Assembly: GCA_947575235.1 (NCBI GenBank)
Contig: CANPMT010000011.1
Location: 1-53,256, forward strand
DNA: 53,256 bases
Direction of reading: 5' to 3'
DNA from: an uncultured Porphyromonadaceae bacterium
Lineage (GTDB): Bacteria > Bacteroidota > Bacteroidia > Bacteroidales > Muribaculaceae
The notes under the pieces were generated by a model. The model had not been told where the DNA came from. It ran no database searches and saw only the letters and a list, made by a program, of their open reading frames with translations. Each line of letters begins with the position of its first letter. The first letter of the stretch is position 1. The translations under genes were made by a program, and so were the position numbers. Below are positions 1 through 13,700 of this stretch, piece after piece.

Positions 1-49
1 GGCACGCTCGGGACTTGCACCCGTTAGATTATGCCCATGTCGGGCGAAC
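1..49 (-). other. Possible 5' end of a group II intron, cut by the window edge
   Basis: Read on the minus strand, this segment starts directly after the T-run of the gapA terminator with GTTCGCCCGACATGGGC and continues to CGGGTGCAAGTCCCG, a small hairpin with a TGCAAGT loop. From memory this resembles the 5' domain of bacterial group II introns, and class C introns are known to insert just behind intrinsic terminator hairpins. The expected GUGYG start is here GUUCG, so the match is imperfect. The rest of the element would lie to the left of the window. A dispersed repeat of another kind is the main alternative. Confidence 0.3.
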
Positions 50-83
50 AAAAAGCGGGGGAGATTCAGAGAATCTCTCCCGC
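50..83 (-). terminator. Intrinsic terminator of gapA
   Basis: On the minus strand a 12-bp stem (72-83 paired with 55-66, one G-U pair, 5-nt loop) is followed by TTTTT (54-50). It lies 22 bp behind the gapA stop codon. Confidence 0.85.
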
Positions 84-105
84 CTGAGTGAATGGATACT
101 TCGGA

Positions 106-1122
<1,017 letters not shown>

Positions 1123-1249
1123 TTATTGTTTTGGGTTGGTAATATTTTTAATATTAGCTGTTTACTTTTTGTGCTGTCTGTAGATCCGACATGACCCACA
1201 CTTTGGCATGCGTCGCGGCCGGGTGCACCTCCAGCCCTTTTTCAGTACG

Positions 1250-1279
1250 CAAAATTACTAATTTTTTTCCGTATTACAA
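1250..1279 (-). promoter_or_regulatory. Predicted gapA promoter (Bacteroidetes type)
   Basis: Minus strand: the -7 box TAATTTTG is at 1257-1250, and a TTG that can serve as the -33 element is at 1279-1277, with 19 bp between. This predicts a leader of roughly 130 nt before the gapA start codon, long enough for regulation, though no known motif was recognised in it. Confidence 0.6.
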
Positions 1280-1381
1280 TCATTGATGAACGTTTTTTAA
1301 CTCTTTTACGTTGTTAGTTTGAGAAAATATCCTTTTTTGGACATTTTTATATCTACTAAACTAATTCGTATTATATAAGTT

Positions 1382-1816
1382 ATGGGTAAATTTTTAGCTG
1401 ATTTTAAGGAGTTTGCAATGAAGGGCAACGTCATCGACATGGCTGTCGGCGTTATCGTGGGCGGTGCCTTCGGCAAAATCGTATCCTCTCTCGTCAATGA
1501 CATCATCATGCCGGTGGTGAGCCTCTGCACCGGTGGCTCAGGTTATGAGAATCTCAAGTATGTCATCAAGGAGGGTGTCCCGGCAAGCGCCGACGGCTCG
1601 GTGGCCGCCGTCGAGGAGGTGGCCATAAACTATGGCACTTTCATCATGAATATCGTTGATTTCTTTATCATCGCCTTCTCTATCTTCGTGGCCATACGCC
1701 TCGCCATGAAGCTCAAGAAGAAGGAGGAGGAACCGGCTCCCGCCGCTGACCCCGCTCCCACCAAGGAGGAGGTCCTCCTTACTGAAATCAGGGATATCCT
1801 GAAGGAGAAGAAATAA
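1382..1816 (+). CDS. mscL: Large-conductance mechanosensitive channel
   Basis: Inner-membrane channel that opens under hypo-osmotic stress to release small solutes. The N-terminus [20 protein letters not shown] is the typical MscL amphipathic helix plus start of TM1. [22 protein letters not shown] is the pore-lining helix, with its small-residue glycine/alanine packing. A periplasmic loop of about 35 residues precedes TM2 ([20 protein letters not shown]). The charged cytoplasmic tail is KLKKKEEE, then an alanine/proline linker and a C-terminal helix [13 protein letters not shown]. At 144 aa it is normal for the family. It is a single-gene unit divergent from gapA and convergent with the GH2 gene. 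Its promoter is unclear: TTAGTTTG at 1314 is only a near match to the -7 consensus. Confidence 0.97.
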   Translation: MGKFLADFKEFAMKGNVIDMAVGVIVGGAFGKIVSSLVNDIIMPVVSLCTGGSGYENLKYVIKEGVPASADGSVAAVEEVAINYGTFIMNIVDFFIIAFSIFVAIRLAMKLKKKEEEPAPAADPAPTKEEVLLTEIRDILKEKK

Positions 1817-1830
1817 CCTCGTCAAACCTG

Positions 1831-1877
1831 AACGAGGGGCTATCCTGCATCTGCCGGATAGCCCCTCGTTGTTATTT
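1831..1877 (+). terminator. Intrinsic terminator of mscL
   Basis: A perfect 15-bp stem (1831-1845 with 1856-1870) with a 10-nt loop is followed by GTTATTTTT. The T-run is only on the plus-strand side, so it mainly serves mscL. Confidence 0.9.
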
Positions 1878-1885
1878 TTATACCC

Positions 1886-5020
<3,135 letters not shown>

Positions 5021-5049
5021 TTAGATTAAGCTTACATGGTAAACAGCCA

Positions 5050-5081
5050 CAAATTTAATAAAAAAGCCGAAAACAACAAAA
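5050..5081 (-). promoter_or_regulatory. Predicted promoter of the GH2 beta-galactosidase
   Basis: Minus strand: -7 box TAAATTTG at 5057-5050 and TTTTG at 5081-5077, spacing 19 bp. It predicts a short leader of about 25 nt. The -33 element coincides with the T-run of the terminator of the upstream gene. Confidence 0.65.
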
Positions 5082-5125
5082 TGCGGGGCATATTATCAGG
5101 TTACAATCTGAAAATATGCCCCGCA
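5071..5125 (-). terminator. Intrinsic terminator of the C10/lipoprotein operon
   Basis: Minus strand: a perfect 13-bp stem (5125-5113 with 5094-5082) is followed by ATTTTGTTGTTTT. It separates the lipoprotein operon from the GH2 gene. Confidence 0.8.
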
Positions 5126-5139
5126 CTTAGTGCAATAAG

Positions 5140-5778
5140 TCACTGATAAGCAATCATATTATATTGAAGGATCGGCCTGTAACTCGGCAGGAATGTATCA
5201 GAAAGAAGCAGAATCGGAACAGTATCCGGCAAATTATAATCCGCCGCACTTCCAAACTGCAAGTTCTTACCACTCGTGGGGTCATATACACGATATAGAT
5301 TTGACTTGGTGAGAATCCTTACAGGCTTATCCCAACATAAGTCATCCGCTTTTACTTTAATAATATCGGCATCTACCCGCTCAATAGTCAGACATTCAGA
5401 ATATACTTTTTCACCATCCGAGGGGAGACTCTCAATCTTCTCCACTTCCCCATCATAGTAGCTGACCGAATTCTCCTCTATCAGTGTGTTATCACCAAGA
5501 TTAATTTCCACCACACTGGTAAATGAACAGGAGAGAAGGGGAATAGGGATGACATACCCTTGCGCTTTTGGATACATCATCGGCCCGTTAATACTATAGA
5601 TAAGCTTGCCGTCAGAATCTTCCAGACTGATAACACCGTCATAGAAATAGATATTGTTATCACTCTCGCCACGGGTATTTTCTGTTTGTTCCCCCATAGT
5701 CGGTTCGTCATTATTGGAACATCCGGCAAGACCGGATAATACCGCAATAAGACTACAAATCCAAATCTTCATTTTCAT
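5140..5778 (-). CDS. Hypothetical lipoprotein, paralogue A (212 aa)
   Basis: Function not recognised. The N-terminus MKMKIWICSLIAVLSGLAGC is a lipoprotein signal peptide with lipobox LAGC (Cys 20), so the protein should be lipid-anchored, probably in the outer membrane. The rest is mostly beta-strand-like, rich in Asp and Tyr. It is a clear paralogue of the upstream 212-aa gene: shared blocks include YYDGVI/YFYDGVISLE, IPIPLL, TSVVEI(N/D)LGDNTLIE, (D/N)YNLPDTVP/NLNDTVP and YRPI at matching positions. It lies 146 bp behind that paralogue and is the last gene before a strong terminator. The operon begins with a C10-peptidase-like protein. C10 loci in Bacteroides fragilis carry small inhibitor genes next to the protease, so an inhibitor or partner role is possible but only inferred. 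Confidence 0.75.
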   Translation of the reverse strand: MKMKIWICSLIAVLSGLAGCSNNDEPTMGEQTENTRGESDNNIYFYDGVISLEDSDGKLIYSINGPMMYPKAQGYVIPIPLLSCSFTSVVEINLGDNTLIEENSVSYYDGEVEKIESLPSDGEKVYSECLTIERVDADIIKVKADDLCWDKPVRILTKSNLYRVYDPTSGKNLQFGSAADYNLPDTVPILLLSDTFLPSYRPILQYNMIAYQ

Positions 5779-5924
5779 ATGCCATTCGGTTTAAAACAGG
5801 CCTTTCAAAATAAAATCTTATCAATGAAGCATCCTCTTCTAAAGAGACTGTCAGATATCGATATCAAAAGTCAAGTATCCATCTGAATACATTGACAAAT
5901 AGCTAACACATCACCATGCCACAT

Positions 5925-6563
5925 TCAGTATACATACATGCGATCCTGTCGTATTGGTCGATATCGATCCAAGAACATATTGGGTGTCAGAACGAGGGGG
6001 ACTGTATCATTGAGATTATAATCCCCACTGTTAAAATGTCTGACAAATCTATTCTTATTATTATCGAAGACATCAATTGGATTAGGCTTCGTAAGTATTT
6101 TCACTGAGCCATCAAAATATCCACACATACTGACCCGAATCACCTCTTTGGATACTCTTTGAATAGACAAACCATCTGAAAAAATCCTGTCTCCAGATTC
6201 GGGAAGATTTTCAATCCTTTCTACTCCATCATGGGTAAAAATTACCGATTTATCCTCTATCAGAGTATTATCTCCAAGATCAATTTCCACCACACTTGTA
6301 GTATGATACTCCAGAAGAGGGATGGGAATATAATCTTCGGCCTCTCTTGGAAATCTTAACATCGGACCTTTTATTACATAGACCGTCTTACCATCATCGC
6401 CATTTTCAAGAGCAATGACACCATCGTAATAATATAGATTATTATCCACAACCTCTCTATCAACCTGCTGCTGCTCCTCCTGCATAAGATCATAATTATC
6501 TGAGCAGCCTACAGTCACAATGAACACTGATATTAGGCTACAAATCCAAACTCTCATTTTCAT
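5925..6563 (-). CDS. Hypothetical lipoprotein, paralogue B (212 aa)
   Basis: Function not recognised. Signal peptide MKMRVWICSLISVFIVTVGC has its lipidated cysteine at residue 20. It has the same length as the downstream lipoprotein and is clearly similar to it along the whole chain (YYYDGVIALE, YIPIPLLE, TSVVEIDLGDNTLIED, VERIENLPESGDRIFSDGLSIQRV, NSGDYNLNDTVPLVL, DRYRPI). The pair therefore arose by tandem duplication, now diverged to roughly half identity. Its ATG overlaps the stop codon of the C10-like gene by 4 bp (ATGA), which implies translational coupling and a stoichiometric link with that protein. The local DNA is AT-rich compared with the flanking metabolic genes. Confidence 0.75.
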   Translation of the reverse strand: MKMRVWICSLISVFIVTVGCSDNYDLMQEEQQQVDREVVDNNLYYYDGVIALENGDDGKTVYVIKGPMLRFPREAEDYIPIPLLEYHTTSVVEIDLGDNTLIEDKSVIFTHDGVERIENLPESGDRIFSDGLSIQRVSKEVIRVSMCGYFDGSVKILTKPNPIDVFDNNKNRFVRHFNSGDYNLNDTVPLVLTPNMFLDRYRPIRQDRMYVY

Positions 6564-7843
6564 ATATTCTTCGGTTTAAATGTGATATACTCAAAAATCT
6601 CATCTTCTGATATGTCCATTGGAATATCTATTCCCGAATCTCTAGAAACAGGATCAAAGACAAACTCTTCATGATAGCCATCTACAAGAATAGCGAAGTA
6701 GCCATTGTACATTCTTCCTCTACCCCACACACAATGAAACATTGTATCTGTATTATACTTTGAGAGGGTGGGATGCTCATCAAATCTAATAAATCCATCC
6801 ACTACACATCCAATTCCAGAAGTCACTTCTTTACACCCTTTAAAATCTGATACTGTAATAAGCCGTCCCTCATTAAGAGCTCTTATCCACATATCGACAT
6901 CAATCCAATACGGCTGATCAAAACAATGTCCTCCGGCATAGGATGCGGGAGTACACAGACTCTTTATATCATACCCCAATCGTTCCTCCATAGGATGAAT
7001 CATGCCAAGTTCAAAACCAAGCTCTTTGCTTGGAGACAAAGGCCAATTATAATCAAAAAAACTTTCGACAATTAAGTCAAGAAGTTTCTGAATCTCCTTA
7101 TAACCGGCATCTGAAGATGAGTAATTGGAATTGAATTGATAGTTCTGAATTAATGCCCAATTCAACTCAACATTTCCATAATAAAAAGACTCCCAAATAG
7201 CAGGTTTCCCAAAATAAGCCATCGCTTGCGCTATACAGATAGCACTTTTTGGATAGGTATTATACAATTCAGTTTTTGCTCCCCCAAACCAGTACTGTAT
7301 TGTTTTTGGCAATTTCGGAAAAACTCTCTCTTTAGGTATTAGAGCTTGGTAGATTGTAGTATCATTTCTTCCAGTATTAACAGTAACACTATCTCTTAAT
7401 GACAAACTGGCAGAGGAAGCATACGAATCCAAACCATTAAAGAAATGTGCCAGAATCTTATTATCCACAGTATCTTCCATCTGGAGCCTCCCCTCTTCTC
7501 CAATTGCAAAAACACTTCCGAGATGGCGATTTGCAGACAACACCGCAAAACCATCCTCCTCACCATAATTGACAAGATAATAAGCAGGAAACTCAATATC
7601 TTCTCCCCGGGTAGATGTCTTCACTGTTAGGGTCTGTATTGAGGAAACCTCCCGTGCCCCACTTCTTGTGGTGCCATCTAATTCCGCAAACATACGGTCG
7701 GCGGTGGCAAGTGCTTCCTCCAGGGAAATTTCAGGAGACAATGCTTTTGGCTGTGATTCCATAATAGCATCCTCCATTGTCTGAGAACATGCCGCCATCA
7801 GCACACATATTCCGATAAGATAAAACAATTTTAAATAACGCAT
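6560..7843 (-). CDS. C10 (streptopain-like) lipoprotein with catalytic His missing; probable pseudoenzyme
   Basis: Resembles C10 cysteine peptidases (SpeB, B. fragilis Bfp). Residues 1-19 are a lipoprotein signal (lipobox MAAC). Residues about 35-125 resemble the Spi-type propeptide (EEALATADRMF, FPAYYLVNYGEEDGFAVLSA). The peptidase-like part has the nucleophile region SAICIAQAMAYF with Cys 203, and C-terminally HCVWGRGRMYNGYF, matching the family's HxNWGWGG...NGYF block. The usual GHAxVxDGY motif with the active-site histidine reads GIGCVVDGF (343-351), so the His position is Ile 344. The WGWGG motif is also degraded (VWGRG). The frame is open throughout. It is either a non-catalytic scaffold or binding protein, or a diverged enzyme. 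It is first in an operon with two paralogous lipoproteins and overlaps the next gene by 4 bp. Confidence 0.75.
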   Translation of the reverse strand: MRYLKLFYLIGICVLMAACSQTMEDAIMESQPKALSPEISLEEALATADRMFAELDGTTRSGAREVSSIQTLTVKTSTRGEDIEFPAYYLVNYGEEDGFAVLSANRHLGSVFAIGEEGRLQMEDTVDNKILAHFFNGLDSYASSASLSLRDSVTVNTGRNDTTIYQALIPKERVFPKLPKTIQYWFGGAKTELYNTYPKSAICIAQAMAYFGKPAIWESFYYGNVELNWALIQNYQFNSNYSSSDAGYKEIQKLLDLIVESFFDYNWPLSPSKELGFELGMIHPMEERLGYDIKSLCTPASYAGGHCFDQPYWIDVDMWIRALNEGRLITVSDFKGCKEVTSGIGCVVDGFIRFDEHPTLSKYNTDTMFHCVWGRGRMYNGYFAILVDGYHEEFVFDPVSRDSGIDIPMDISEDEIFEYITFKPKNI

Positions 7844-8092
7844 ACGATGATTTGATTTAGTTACTTATACTTTCAAAACGCAAACTATCCAGATATATTT
7901 TGTATCTGTTAATATTTTTTTAAATTATTTTTAATTAGTGTAAAATGCACACTTAATAATAGTTTTTATTTGCACATATCCAACTCTCCTGAAAACTATC
8001 TTTTATTTCTCGGGGAAAGGGGGAGAGAGAACTGAAGAAGAGATGAGGCCTTCTATGGTTTCTATCTATTTTCTATCTATGATGTGATAAAC
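7844..8092. other. AT-rich intergenic region, no gene seen
   Basis: This holds the upstream region of the C10-like operon. On the minus strand GATAGTTTGC (near 7885-7895) is close to, but does not match, the -7 consensus (one base short between TA and TTTG). No reading frame with convincing features was seen. Confidence 0.5.
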
Positions 8093-8123
8093 AAGAGGGT
8101 GGATCATGATGATCCACCCTCTT
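8093..8123 (-). terminator. Hairpin terminator behind the GH125/EEP operon
   Basis: A perfect 14-bp stem (8093-8106 with 8110-8123) has a 3-nt loop. On the minus strand it is followed by GTTTATCAC, a weak T-rich tail. It lies 38 bp past the EEP gene stop. Confidence 0.7.
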
Positions 8124-8160
8124 CAGGTCGTACACTCCTGACGTGTTATGCCGGATATGG

Positions 8161-9090
8161 TCAGGGGAGTGTCACTGTGATTTTGACGGGGAAATGGTCG
8201 GATGGGAAGCGGAGTGCATACCCCTCGGCTCCGGCCGCCTCTCCCTCGATGGCGGGAGCCCGGTAATTGTCGGTGAGTACTCCGTAGCGTTCCACTGTCA
8301 CATCCGGACTCACGAAGATATGGTCGATGCGCTCCTCCGTGAATCGGTTAGGTTTGTAGTCGTTCCACGTGCCGTTGGGAGCGTAACGGAAGCCTGTCAC
8401 TTCATATGAGTCGTTGAAAGTGCCGTCGGTCGTCAGAGTGGCATAGCTCTGATGGGTCTGGTCAACGTTGAAGTCGCCTGTCAGGAAAGCGGGGATACCC
8501 TTACCTAACTCCTTGACCATCCGCTTCACCAACTTGCCGCTCTCGACACGCGCTTCCTTCCCTACGTGGTCCATATGCAGATTGAAGAAGAGAAACTCCT
8601 TCCCAGAATCCTTATGGCGGAAGTGAGCCCACGAGCAGATGCGCGGAAGCACGGCATCCCAGCCTATCGATGGCTTGTCGGGTGTCTCAGAGAGCCAGAA
8701 GTCACCTTTATCCACCACGTCAAACATGTCGGTGCGGTAGAAAATGGCTGAGTGCTCGCCGGCCTCCACACCATCCTCACGACCCACACCCACATAGGCA
8801 TAGCCGGGAAGAAGGGCGTTCAGCTCATCAAGCTGATTACGGAAACCCTCCTGGGTGCCGAACACGTCAAACTCATGATATTTCACCAACTCGGCAATGT
8901 GAGGCACACGCTGTCCCCACCCGTTACCATTGACAGAGTCGCCATGGTTCTGCTGACGCAGATTGTAGGTGGCCACATTCATACGGACAGGGTCGGTGGC
9001 AGATTCTGCTTTGCTGTTGCCGCAGGAGGTTGTCACTGCAGTAACTGAGAGCAGCAACGCCACAAGGGGGAAGAGAAATCTCTTTTTCAT
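8161..9090 (-). CDS. Endonuclease/exonuclease/phosphatase (EEP) family lipoprotein
   Basis: EEP-fold metal-dependent phosphoesterase; the substrate may be a sugar phosphate, phosphodiester or nucleic acid. The signal peptide ends in a lipobox (TTSC, Cys 23), so it is lipid-anchored outside the cytoplasm. Family motifs appear in order: NVATYNLR (metal-binding Asn), GTQEG (metal-binding Glu), FFNLHMDH, LTGDFNVD (Asp/Asn catalytic pair), RIDHIFVS and PSDHFPV (final Asp-His). The 309-aa chain looks complete. It lies 35 bp behind the GH125 mannosidase gene on the same strand, so the two are probably cotranscribed. EEP proteins accompany alpha-mannan enzymes in Bacteroides, where they could remove mannose-phosphate groups of yeast mannan; that role here is an inference. 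Confidence 0.85.
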   Translation of the reverse strand: MKKRFLFPLVALLLSVTAVTTSCGNSKAESATDPVRMNVATYNLRQQNHGDSVNGNGWGQRVPHIAELVKYHEFDVFGTQEGFRNQLDELNALLPGYAYVGVGREDGVEAGEHSAIFYRTDMFDVVDKGDFWLSETPDKPSIGWDAVLPRICSWAHFRHKDSGKEFLFFNLHMDHVGKEARVESGKLVKRMVKELGKGIPAFLTGDFNVDQTHQSYATLTTDGTFNDSYEVTGFRYAPNGTWNDYKPNRFTEERIDHIFVSPDVTVERYGVLTDNYRAPAIEGEAAGAEGYALRFPSDHFPVKITVTLP

Positions 9091-9125
9091 ATCTTCAGGT
9101 ATTATTTGATTCGCAAAATCCTATT

Positions 9126-10580
9126 TCAGGAAAGGCTGTTGAGGAGGTCGAGTTTACCCTCGTCGATGAGTTTCAGTATAAGTTCGCCGAAGAGTGAGTT
9201 CTGCCATGCAAACCATGCACGGGTGAAGTCGGAGGCATCATCCTTGTTGTACGACTCATGAATGAAACCAAGACCGGCATCTGTATTCATCAGAGAGGTG
9301 ACACATTCAGCAATCTCCTTGTCGTCGGTCGATGTGAAAGCCTTCATCATGACGCTCATAGGCCACACCATGTCATAGCCGATATGCGGTCCGCCGATAC
9401 CCTCGCCGGCCTTCCCCTTGAAGAAGTAGGGGTTGCTGTCGCTCCATACGAAACGGCGTGTATTCTGATAGATGGGATCATTAACGTCGATATCGCAGAG
9501 ATAGGCGAGACTGAGGAGGCTCGGGGCATTGGAATCGTCCATGAGATGCTGGTTGCCGAAACCATCCACCTCGAAAGCATATATAGGCCCGAACTTCGGA
9601 TGATTGTTGATGGCATACTCCTTCAGGGCTCCGTCAACCTCATCGGCAAGGGCACAGCAACGTTTGGCAAGGTCATTGCGGTGGTTTACGGTGCGAAGAA
9701 TATCGTCAGCCTTGCGCAATACGGATACGGCGAAGAAATTCGAGGGTATGAGATACTGGAATGTGGTTGCGTCGTCGCTGGGACGGAAGCATGACACAAT
9801 CAGGCCGCAGGGCCTCACCGGCGCACCCATGCCGTTGTTGTTGAGAGTGTCGAGTTGGCGCTCTGTCTTGCGCTGGAAATTATACTTGCCGTTACCATCC
9901 TTACGCTGCTGGTCGACAAAAGTGTCGAGAATGGTTGAGAGGGCAGCTATCCACTCCTCGTCGAAGATTGAGCTGTCGCCTGTGACTTTCCAATACTCGT
10001 AGGCCAGACGGATGGGATAGCATAGTGAGTCAATCTCCCATTTACGCTCATGCACCTCCGGACGCATATCAGTAAGGTCAGACATCCACTCGCCACCTGT
10101 TGGGCCATCGTTGAACGCGTTGGCATAGGGGTCGATGAGGATGCACTTGAACTGGCGGCGTATCACACCCTCCAGCATATTCTTCAGGTCCTTATCCTCG
10201 TTGGCAAACTGCACATAGGGCCATACCTGAGCACCTGAGTCGCGAAGCCACATGGCATGGATGTCGCCGGTATAGACAAACGTGTCATGTTTCCCATCCT
10301 CACCCTTGCGGTAATGCACGGTGGTGTCGATAGTGTTGGGGAAACAGTTCTCGAACATCCAGGCCAGCTTACGGTTGGTGAGCTGCGCGCAGACATCCTT
10401 GATTTTCTTCTCCACCGCCTTTGAATGGAAAAGGCGGTCTTTCTTTGCAGGACGGCAGCTCTTGTAGTTTACAGAGGCCGTCCTGACATTATCGGCAGGA
10501 CAGGTGGTCTCGCCGGCTATCGCGGTCAGGGGAGAGGCGAGAAGGAGCATCCCCCCGAGAGCTAAAAGATATCGGTTCAT
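9126..10580 (-). CDS. GH125 exo-alpha-1,6-mannosidase
   Basis: Glycoside hydrolase family 125 (formerly DUF1237), inverting enzymes that remove terminal alpha-1,6-linked mannose. A cleavable signal peptide covers about residues 1-22 (LTAIAGE), so it is periplasmic. Family hallmarks seen: [19 protein letters not shown] (about 103-121), [85 protein letters not shown] and the C-terminal [31 protein letters not shown]. The 484-aa chain is full length. It starts a two-gene unit with the EEP lipoprotein. Upstream, between it and the HTCS regulator gene, are a TAACTTTG box and a repeat motif also found between the GH92 and GH76 genes. Confidence 0.93.
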   Translation of the reverse strand: MNRYLLALGGMLLLASPLTAIAGETTCPADNVRTASVNYKSCRPAKKDRLFHSKAVEKKIKDVCAQLTNRKLAWMFENCFPNTIDTTVHYRKGEDGKHDTFVYTGDIHAMWLRDSGAQVWPYVQFANEDKDLKNMLEGVIRRQFKCILIDPYANAFNDGPTGGEWMSDLTDMRPEVHERKWEIDSLCYPIRLAYEYWKVTGDSSIFDEEWIAALSTILDTFVDQQRKDGNGKYNFQRKTERQLDTLNNNGMGAPVRPCGLIVSCFRPSDDATTFQYLIPSNFFAVSVLRKADDILRTVNHRNDLAKRCCALADEVDGALKEYAINNHPKFGPIYAFEVDGFGNQHLMDDSNAPSLLSLAYLCDIDVNDPIYQNTRRFVWSDSNPYFFKGKAGEGIGGPHIGYDMVWPMSVMMKAFTSTDDKEIAECVTSLMNTDAGLGFIHESYNKDDASDFTRAWFAWQNSLFGELILKLIDEGKLDLLNSLS

Positions 10581-10611
10581 GTCAGATTAATTTGTGTTGA
10601 TTTCTTGGCCG

Positions 10612-10619
10612 CAAAGTTA
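10612..10619 (-). promoter_or_regulatory. Predicted -7 box of the GH125-EEP operon
   Basis: Minus strand TAACTTTG followed by C, a full match to TAnnTTTG. No TTG element at the expected distance was found, which fits an activator-dependent promoter. The candidate operator lies about 70 bp upstream. Confidence 0.55.
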
Positions 10620-10660
10620 AATTACTTTGCATTAATAATGTGTACACAATTCTGACAAGC

Positions 10661-10719
10661 ATGTCCTCATATGCGCAGTGCCGCTATTGAGGACATTTTT
10701 GGCACAATCGGAGACATTT
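10661..10719 (-). promoter_or_regulatory. Candidate HTCS operator: direct half-sites 21 bp apart plus an inverted copy
   Basis: On the minus strand, 10719-10688 contains AAATGTCTCC and then TGCCAAAAATGTCCTCA, so ATGTC recurs at 21 bp (two helical turns). An inverted copy ATGTCCTCA lies at 10661-10669, forming a 9-bp inverted repeat with 10688-10696. The 32-bp unit recurs at 32376-32407 between the GH92 and GH76 genes. The site sits between the HTCS stop and the GH125 start. An alternative reading as a terminator hairpin of the HTCS gene is weakened by the distant copy and the lack of a T-run. Confidence 0.6.
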
Positions 10720-10729
10720 CAGGCTACCC

Positions 10730-13700
10730 TCATTTTGCGAGCGACTCATCCTTCTCGTGGTGTTCCTTACGGAAATCGAGGGGAGTCATATGATATACCT
10801 TGTCGAATTCCTTATAGAAATGCGAGCGGTTGGAGAAGCCGATACGGAACAGAATCTCCTTTACAGGGAGATTTGTGGTGATAAGGAGTTTGGCGGCAAT
10901 CTTCATGCGGCGGTTCTTGATATAGTCGTTGGGGGAGGCCACATCAATCTCCTTGAAGCGGCGATACAGATTGCGCAACGAACAGCCGAGATAGGCGGCG
11001 AGCTGCTCGGGCGACAGCTTCGTATCCTCCATGTGCGAGTCGATGTAATCGTTGATATTCTCGAGCAGCTCCTTATCCTCGCGTGCCACAAGCTTACCCT
11101 GCGAATAGTCGTAGGCACTGGCCGAGGTGTTGTAATAATTCTTCAGCATCTCGCGGCTCTGCAGGAGACGTGCCACCACGGCCTTGAGATATGTGAAACT
11201 GAAGGGCTTCCCTATATATACATCGGCACCGCTCTCGATACCCAACACCTTCTCCTCGTTGGTGTTCTTGGCCGAGAGAAGAATCAGGGGCACGTGCATT
11301 GTGTGACGGTTACCCTTTATCTGGCGTGTGAGTTCCAGACCATCGGTGCCGGGCATGATCACATCACTTATAATGAGGTCGGGGAGAGTGTTGGTGAGTA
11401 TGGCGAGACCCTCCTCAGCTGACGAAGCGGTCTTGACATTGTAATCGCCCAGGCCCTCTGCCAGGAGCGTGAGAATCTCCTGATTGTCATCTATCACCAC
11501 TACGGTGGGAATCTTCTTGTCATCGTTATCCTGCGCCTCCGCGATATCCTCCTGCAGAGTGTTATCCTCCGCGCCATCATCTTCTCCGGCTGCACCCGGT
11601 GCAGTCTTCCTGACTTTGGTCTTGCGGGGACGTTTTTCATCGGCCACAGGCTCAGCGGGAGCAGAGGGAACAACAGGGATAACCGGTTTTTTAGCCTCCG
11701 CGGGGAGTTCCATGGCCGGAAGGCGCACTATGAACATGGCATACTTGCCAACCTCGCTCTCGATATCAATCACACCGTTGAGCATCTCAACCATGGTGTG
11801 ACATATCGCCAACCCCAGACCGTTACGGCTCGACAGACCCTTGACAGCGTTCTCCTCGACATTATCGAGCACACTGTATCTATTGAATATCTTCGCCTTA
11901 TCCTCCTCGCGTATGCCACGGCCCGTATTATAGACCTCCAGATTGAGCTTACCATCCCTGACCTTTGCCACAACTCTGATCATTCCACCCACGGGAGTGT
12001 ATTTGAAAGCGTTTGATATGAGATTGGTCATCGTCTTGCGTATGCACTCGAAGTCGGAGTTCCATACAATACCCGGCTCCACTTCATTACGGAAGTCTAT
12101 CCGGTTGCGCTCGGCAAGGTCGGTGAATGAATGTATTATGTCGTTGCAAAGCTCTGACACACCCACAATCCTAATCTTCAGCTGTTTATGGCCGGTCTCT
12201 ACACGTCTGAAGTCAATGAGTTCCTGAATCAGGTTGTTCATACGCTCGGTGTTTGACTGCACCAGACCGACATACTTCTTGATATAGTCGTCAGATCCGG
12301 GGTAGGAGAGCAGTCGCTCGCACGGGCCGTACATGAGTGTGAGCGGCGTGCAGAACTCATGGGTGATATTTGTGAAGAACTTCAGTTTCTCCTCATAGAG
12401 ATCCTCCTTATGGCGCCGGCGCATTGTCTCGAGCTGTTCCTTCTGACGCAGACGCTGACGTCGATAAAGATACACGGCAAGGGCCGCCAGGCCACCCACC
12501 ACAATGACGCCATAGAGAATCCTCGCCCAGATTGAGAGATACCAGGGTGGAAGCACCGATATCATGAGCCGGTAAGGCGCGCTCTCGGTATTTGTGGCAC
12601 GGTTCACGTATTTCACATCAAGGCGATAGTCGCCATACTCCATCTCATTGAAAGTGATGGTGTTGTTTGAGCCGTTGTTAATCCAGTTCGAGCCGTCGAG
12701 CGTATAGTAGAAGGTATAGTTCGAGGCGTTCATATAGTCAGGGGCGGTGAATGTCACCGAGAAGTGGTTCTGTCTGTGCGAGAGGCGCAGACGGTTCTCC
12801 CCGTTCTTTACCGTGAGATAGTCGGTTATGGCCACATCCTTTCCCGAGATATTCAGCAGGCGGGGGGAAAGTGTGGGATTATATGGGTCGAGCGACTGAT
12901 AATCAGGATTTTCAGATATTATGGTGAGGCCGTCGATACCGCCGAACATCAGGGTGCCGGGGAGGTGGAGCGACGCGCCGTCGCTATATTCCATTACAGT
13001 TACGCCCGAATTCTTGTCGTAAGTCTGAATCTCGTTTGTCACGGGGTCAAATTTTGCCAGACCCTTGTTGGTGGATATCCAGAGCTGCCCGTTCTGCCCC
13101 ACCTGCATGTCGTGTATGGTGGAGTTATCGAATCCGCTCTCCTCGCCGTAGAAGAGTTGCTCAGAGGAGGGAGTTATTCTGAGCAGACCATGTCCTGTGC
13201 CGAGCCATAGAGTTGTGTCAGTCTCAGCTATGGCGAATATATCGTGCACGGTATTGGTGCCGTAGTCATTCTTTATCTCTATAGGTTTCAACTCATTACC
13301 TTTAATCTCAAACGCACCCATACCACGGTTGGCAAAGAGCATGCGGCCGTCGGGGGCCGGATAAAGCGAGAAGAAGAAGTTTGATGAGAATGAACCCTTG
13401 TCGGTGTAGTAATGACGGAAATTGGTCAGCACAGGTGCGGAGGGGGTGCCCCCTATTCTCACTTTCACAACTCCCATTCCGATTGTGGCGAGCCATAAAG
13501 TGGTGTCGTTCTCCTCATAGATGCCATGAATGAACTTTATCCGGTCACCCCCCGGGAGGCTCTTGATACGTTTGTCGGCATAATCATAATAGTTCACCCC
13601 ATTCTCACCGGCAATCCACATAAGATTGCGACGGCTGTCGGCAAAGCCGAACACCGAATAATCAAGCAATTGTGAATTGGCCGGAGTGAAAAGAGTGCGC

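Noticed and set aside
1..49. tRNA-like T-arm (GGGTGCAAGTCCC on the minus strand)
   Set aside because: The loop is TGCAAGT, not TTCnAnT, and no acceptor or anticodon arm can be built around it; a group II intron end fits better.
10661..10696. 9-bp inverted repeat as terminator of the HTCS gene
   Set aside because: There is an 18-bp loop and no T-run after the stem, and one arm belongs to the motif shared with 32376-32407; interpreted as an operator instead.
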